The position numbers were made by a program, and so were the translations under genes. A stretch of 34,693 nucleotides of DNA from positions 1-34,693 of the forward strand of contig NZ_JALU01000017.1 in assembly GCF_000525775.1 (NCBI RefSeq). Reading direction: 5' to 3'. Position 1 is the stretch's first letter. Each line of letters opens with the position of its first letter. Positions 32,999 to 34,693 of this stretch are shown piece by piece. A model generated the notes under the pieces. That model was not told the origin of the DNA, did not search any database, and was given only the letters and a program-made list of their open reading frames with translations. This DNA comes from Mogibacterium timidum ATCC 33093 (GTDB lineage Bacteria > Bacillota > Clostridia > Peptostreptococcales > Anaerovoracaceae).

Positions 32999-34693
32999 AT
33001 GGAATCAAAGCTCAAGATTATAGGCAAGAGACTGTTTGTATTTATGATGTCCTGTCTGATGTTGTTTGGCATGACTCCTATTACGGGACAGACTTTTGCG
33101 GAAACTCAACATAATAATGTTTTCACTGAGATTAAACTCACAGACTCGGATTTGACAACACCTGTCGGTTCTGCAGATTATAATAAGCGAATGCAACTGG
33201 TAGCCAAGTTTGCTTTGCCTAATAATCAAGTTCACAAGGGGGATACAACAGTTCTTCCCATACCTAATGAACTTGAAATTTATAAGAAAGAAACGTTCCA
33301 GATTAAAAATGATAACGATGAGGTTATTGCCAATGCGGTAACCGATCCTGACAGTAAGACCATTACCATGACCTATACGGATTATGTGGATTCACATTCG
33401 GATATTACGGGGTCGCTTCATGTTACTGTCATTGTAGACTCCAGTGTGGTTAAGAAGCCTCAGACGCTGCATCTTAAGATTGAGATACCACACGGACAAA
33501 CCTTCGATTTAGGGACTTTGAATTATACCGGAATACAGAGTGACAACCCTGATGAGGAGATTACGAAGTGGTCTTTCTTCGATAAAGATGACCCTACGAT
33601 TGTACACTGCAGGATTCGTGTCAATGCAAAAGGCGGTAGCTACCAATATATCAAGGTAAAGGATACTCTTGAATCTGAATCGGTTTCTTATGTAAAGAGT
33701 AGCGTTCAGGTTAAAAAAGGTAAATGGGAACTTCCTGCCGGAGGCGGGTATTATTCTCTGAAAAATGAAGTCGACGTCACCGACCAGTTCCCTCTCCAGT
33801 ATGACGGGAACAGTTTTACAGTTCGTTTTGATAATATAAGCGGAGAAGGTTATCTGATTAAATATGATGTAAAACTGGCTTATACTCCGACGAATCAGGA
33901 AATTATTAAAAATAGAATTTTTGCAGAAACTAATAACGGGAAGCTTATAGATGATGTTGTTAAGGCTCTCTACCAGCAATCCGGCGGTGAAGCGAACGGT
34001 TACAATTACACTATAAAGATTCACAAGGAGAGCGAGGACGGCAAGAAGCTGGCAGGAGCGGTTTTTGAGGTTATAAGGGATTCTTCACATGCAAAAGTCG
34101 GAGAAATCACCACAGACAGCGATGGAAACGGCAGTCTCGGAGGCCTGCTTAAGGATAATTATACAATAAAAGAGATAAAAGCTCCTGAAGGCTATATGCC
34201 GCTCACAACTCCGATTCATGTTAAGCCTGCTGACTTCGGCGCGGATAAAGCCGTTTTAAAAACTGTTAAGAATAAATCGATACCTAAAATAAATATCTGC
34301 GGTGAAAAGACCTGGGATGACGGAAATAATCAGGATCATAAGCGCCCTGAGAAAATTATAGTAAACCTTCTGGCCGGCGGAAAGCCTGTTAAAGAAACAG
34401 AAGTTAAGGCTGGCGCAGACGGGAAGTGGAAGTATTGCTTCACGGATTTACCTAAATACGATTCTGAAGGTAAAGAAATCACATATACTGTAGAAGAAGC
34501 GCCTGTGGAAGGGTATACATCTAAAGTTGATGGATTTAACATTAAAAACAGCTATAAGCCTGAAGAAACCAGTGTAAAGGTAACCAAGAAGTGGGAGGAT
34601 GCAGACAACCAGGATGGAAAGCGTCCAAGCAGCATCAAGGTGCAGCTGTATGGAAATGATAAAAAAGTAGGAGAAGAAGTAACGCTCAACGAA
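32999..34693 (+). CDS. Cell-surface adhesin with SpaA/Cna_B repeats (3' end outside window)
   Basis: The frame opens at the ATG at 32999, after GAGGAGGAGG, and stays open for 565 codons to the window end. A signal peptide covers about residues 1-35 (GKRLFVFMMSCLMLFGMTP...TFA|ET). Residues ~36-330 look like the N-terminal Ig-like ligand-binding region of MSCRAMM-type adhesins. A SpaA/prealbumin-like domain (about 337-420) has IHKESEDGKKLAGAVFEV and YTIKEIKAPEGY. Two Cna_B repeats follow, the first at about 429-518 (GEKTWDDGNNQDHKRP... TYTVEEAPVEGYT) and the second from about 523 (VKVTKKWEDADNQDGKRP). Lys in GEKTW and TKKW would form internal isopeptide bonds. More repeats and an LPXTG-type sorting signal are expected beyond the edge. 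The first repeat has Cys in place of the usual residues (NICGEKTW and WKYCFTD). Confidence 0.9.
   Translation, partial: MESKLKIIGKRLFVFMMSCLMLFGMTPITGQTFAETQHNNVFTEIKLTDSDLTTPVGSADYNKRMQLVAKFALPNNQVHKGDTTVLPIPNELEIYKKETFQIKNDNDEVIANAVTDPDSKTITMTYTDYVDSHSDITGSLHVTVIVDSSVVKKPQTLHLKIEIPHGQTFDLGTLNYTGIQSDNPDEEITKWSFFDKDDPTIVHCRIRVNAKGGSYQYIKVKDTLESESVSYVKSSVQVKKGKWELPAGGGYYSLKNEVDVTDQFPLQYDGNSFTVRFDNISGEGYLIKYDVKLAYTPTNQEIIKNRIFAETNNGKLIDDVVKALYQQSGGEANGYNYTIKIHKESEDGKKLAGAVFEVIRDSSHAKVGEITTDSDGNGSLGGLLKDNYTIKEIKAPEGYMPLTTPIHVKPADFGADKAVLKTVKNKSIPKINICGEKTWDDGNNQDHKRPEKIIVNLLAGGKPVKETEVKAGADGKWKYCFTDLPKYDSEGKEITYTVEEAPVEGYTSKVDGFNIKNSYKPEETSVKVTKKWEDADNQDGKRPSSIKVQLYGNDKKVGEEVTLNE

Overview
The window looks like chromosomal DNA of an anaerobic, Gram-positive member of the Clostridia. 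A member of the Anaerovoracaceae (Family XIII, Mogibacterium-like) is my best guess, but no rRNA or marker gene here proves it. The evidence is: a diiron FprA flavoprotein (oxygen/NO defence of anaerobes), DUF1934 and DUF1846 proteins typical of Firmicutes, a YedE/TusA/DUF3343 selenium-type operon, energy-coupling-factor (ECF) transport genes, strong AGGAGG ribosome sites, TTG/GTG starts, and a surface adhesin with Cna_B domains. There are no phage or transposase genes.

Layout. 1-3062: a small DUF6110-type membrane protein translationally coupled to a metal P-type ATPase, then a 26-codon membrane peptide and a strong terminator. 3136-4878 (-): membrane-anchored HtrA protease with a long acidic cytoplasmic tail. 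5135-8477: FprA flavoprotein, DUF1934 and DUF1846 in one operon closed by a strong hairpin. 8753-10420: ClC chloride channel/antiporter with an RCK_C tail. 10534-12986 (-): L-asparaginase I, a decayed small ORF carrying a tandem duplication, and a radical SAM (Elp3-like) protein. 13289-14299: tRNA-Thr(CGT) followed by gene remnants (a zinc-type MDR dehydrogenase pseudogene and an unassigned C-terminal scrap). 14465-15976: selenium-type operon yedE / TusA-like / DUF3343. 16213-17658 (-): NhaC antiporter. 17911-19465 (-): PadR repressor and DUF2812 membrane protein behind two perfect palindromic operators. 19658-24157: a PucR-type regulator divergent from a 937-residue fusion of an old-yellow-enzyme/2,4-dienoyl-CoA-reductase-like flavoenzyme and an acetoacetate-decarboxylase-like domain. 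24393-25258: tRNA-Arg(CCT) (-) and mscL. 25291-32718: an AraC regulator divergent from a tightly coupled five-gene transport operon (EcfT, EcfA-A', MptD-type S component, two ABC exporter-type half transporters). 32822-32917: a 19-bp inverted repeat. 32999 to the window end: the start of a large cell-wall adhesin, cut off by the window edge.

How genes work together. The most distinctive item is the single-chain ene-reductase plus decarboxylase-like fusion, probably controlled by the divergent PucR protein. The ECF-plus-two-ABC operon resembles metal-chelate/heme uptake modules such as the one I remember from Streptococcus pyogenes (SiaFGH with its neighbours), so iron or heme acquisition is a reasonable but unproven job. 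The selenium-type operon would bring in and carry a selenium or sulfur species. PadR with DUF2812 is a typical self-repressed stress or envelope switch.
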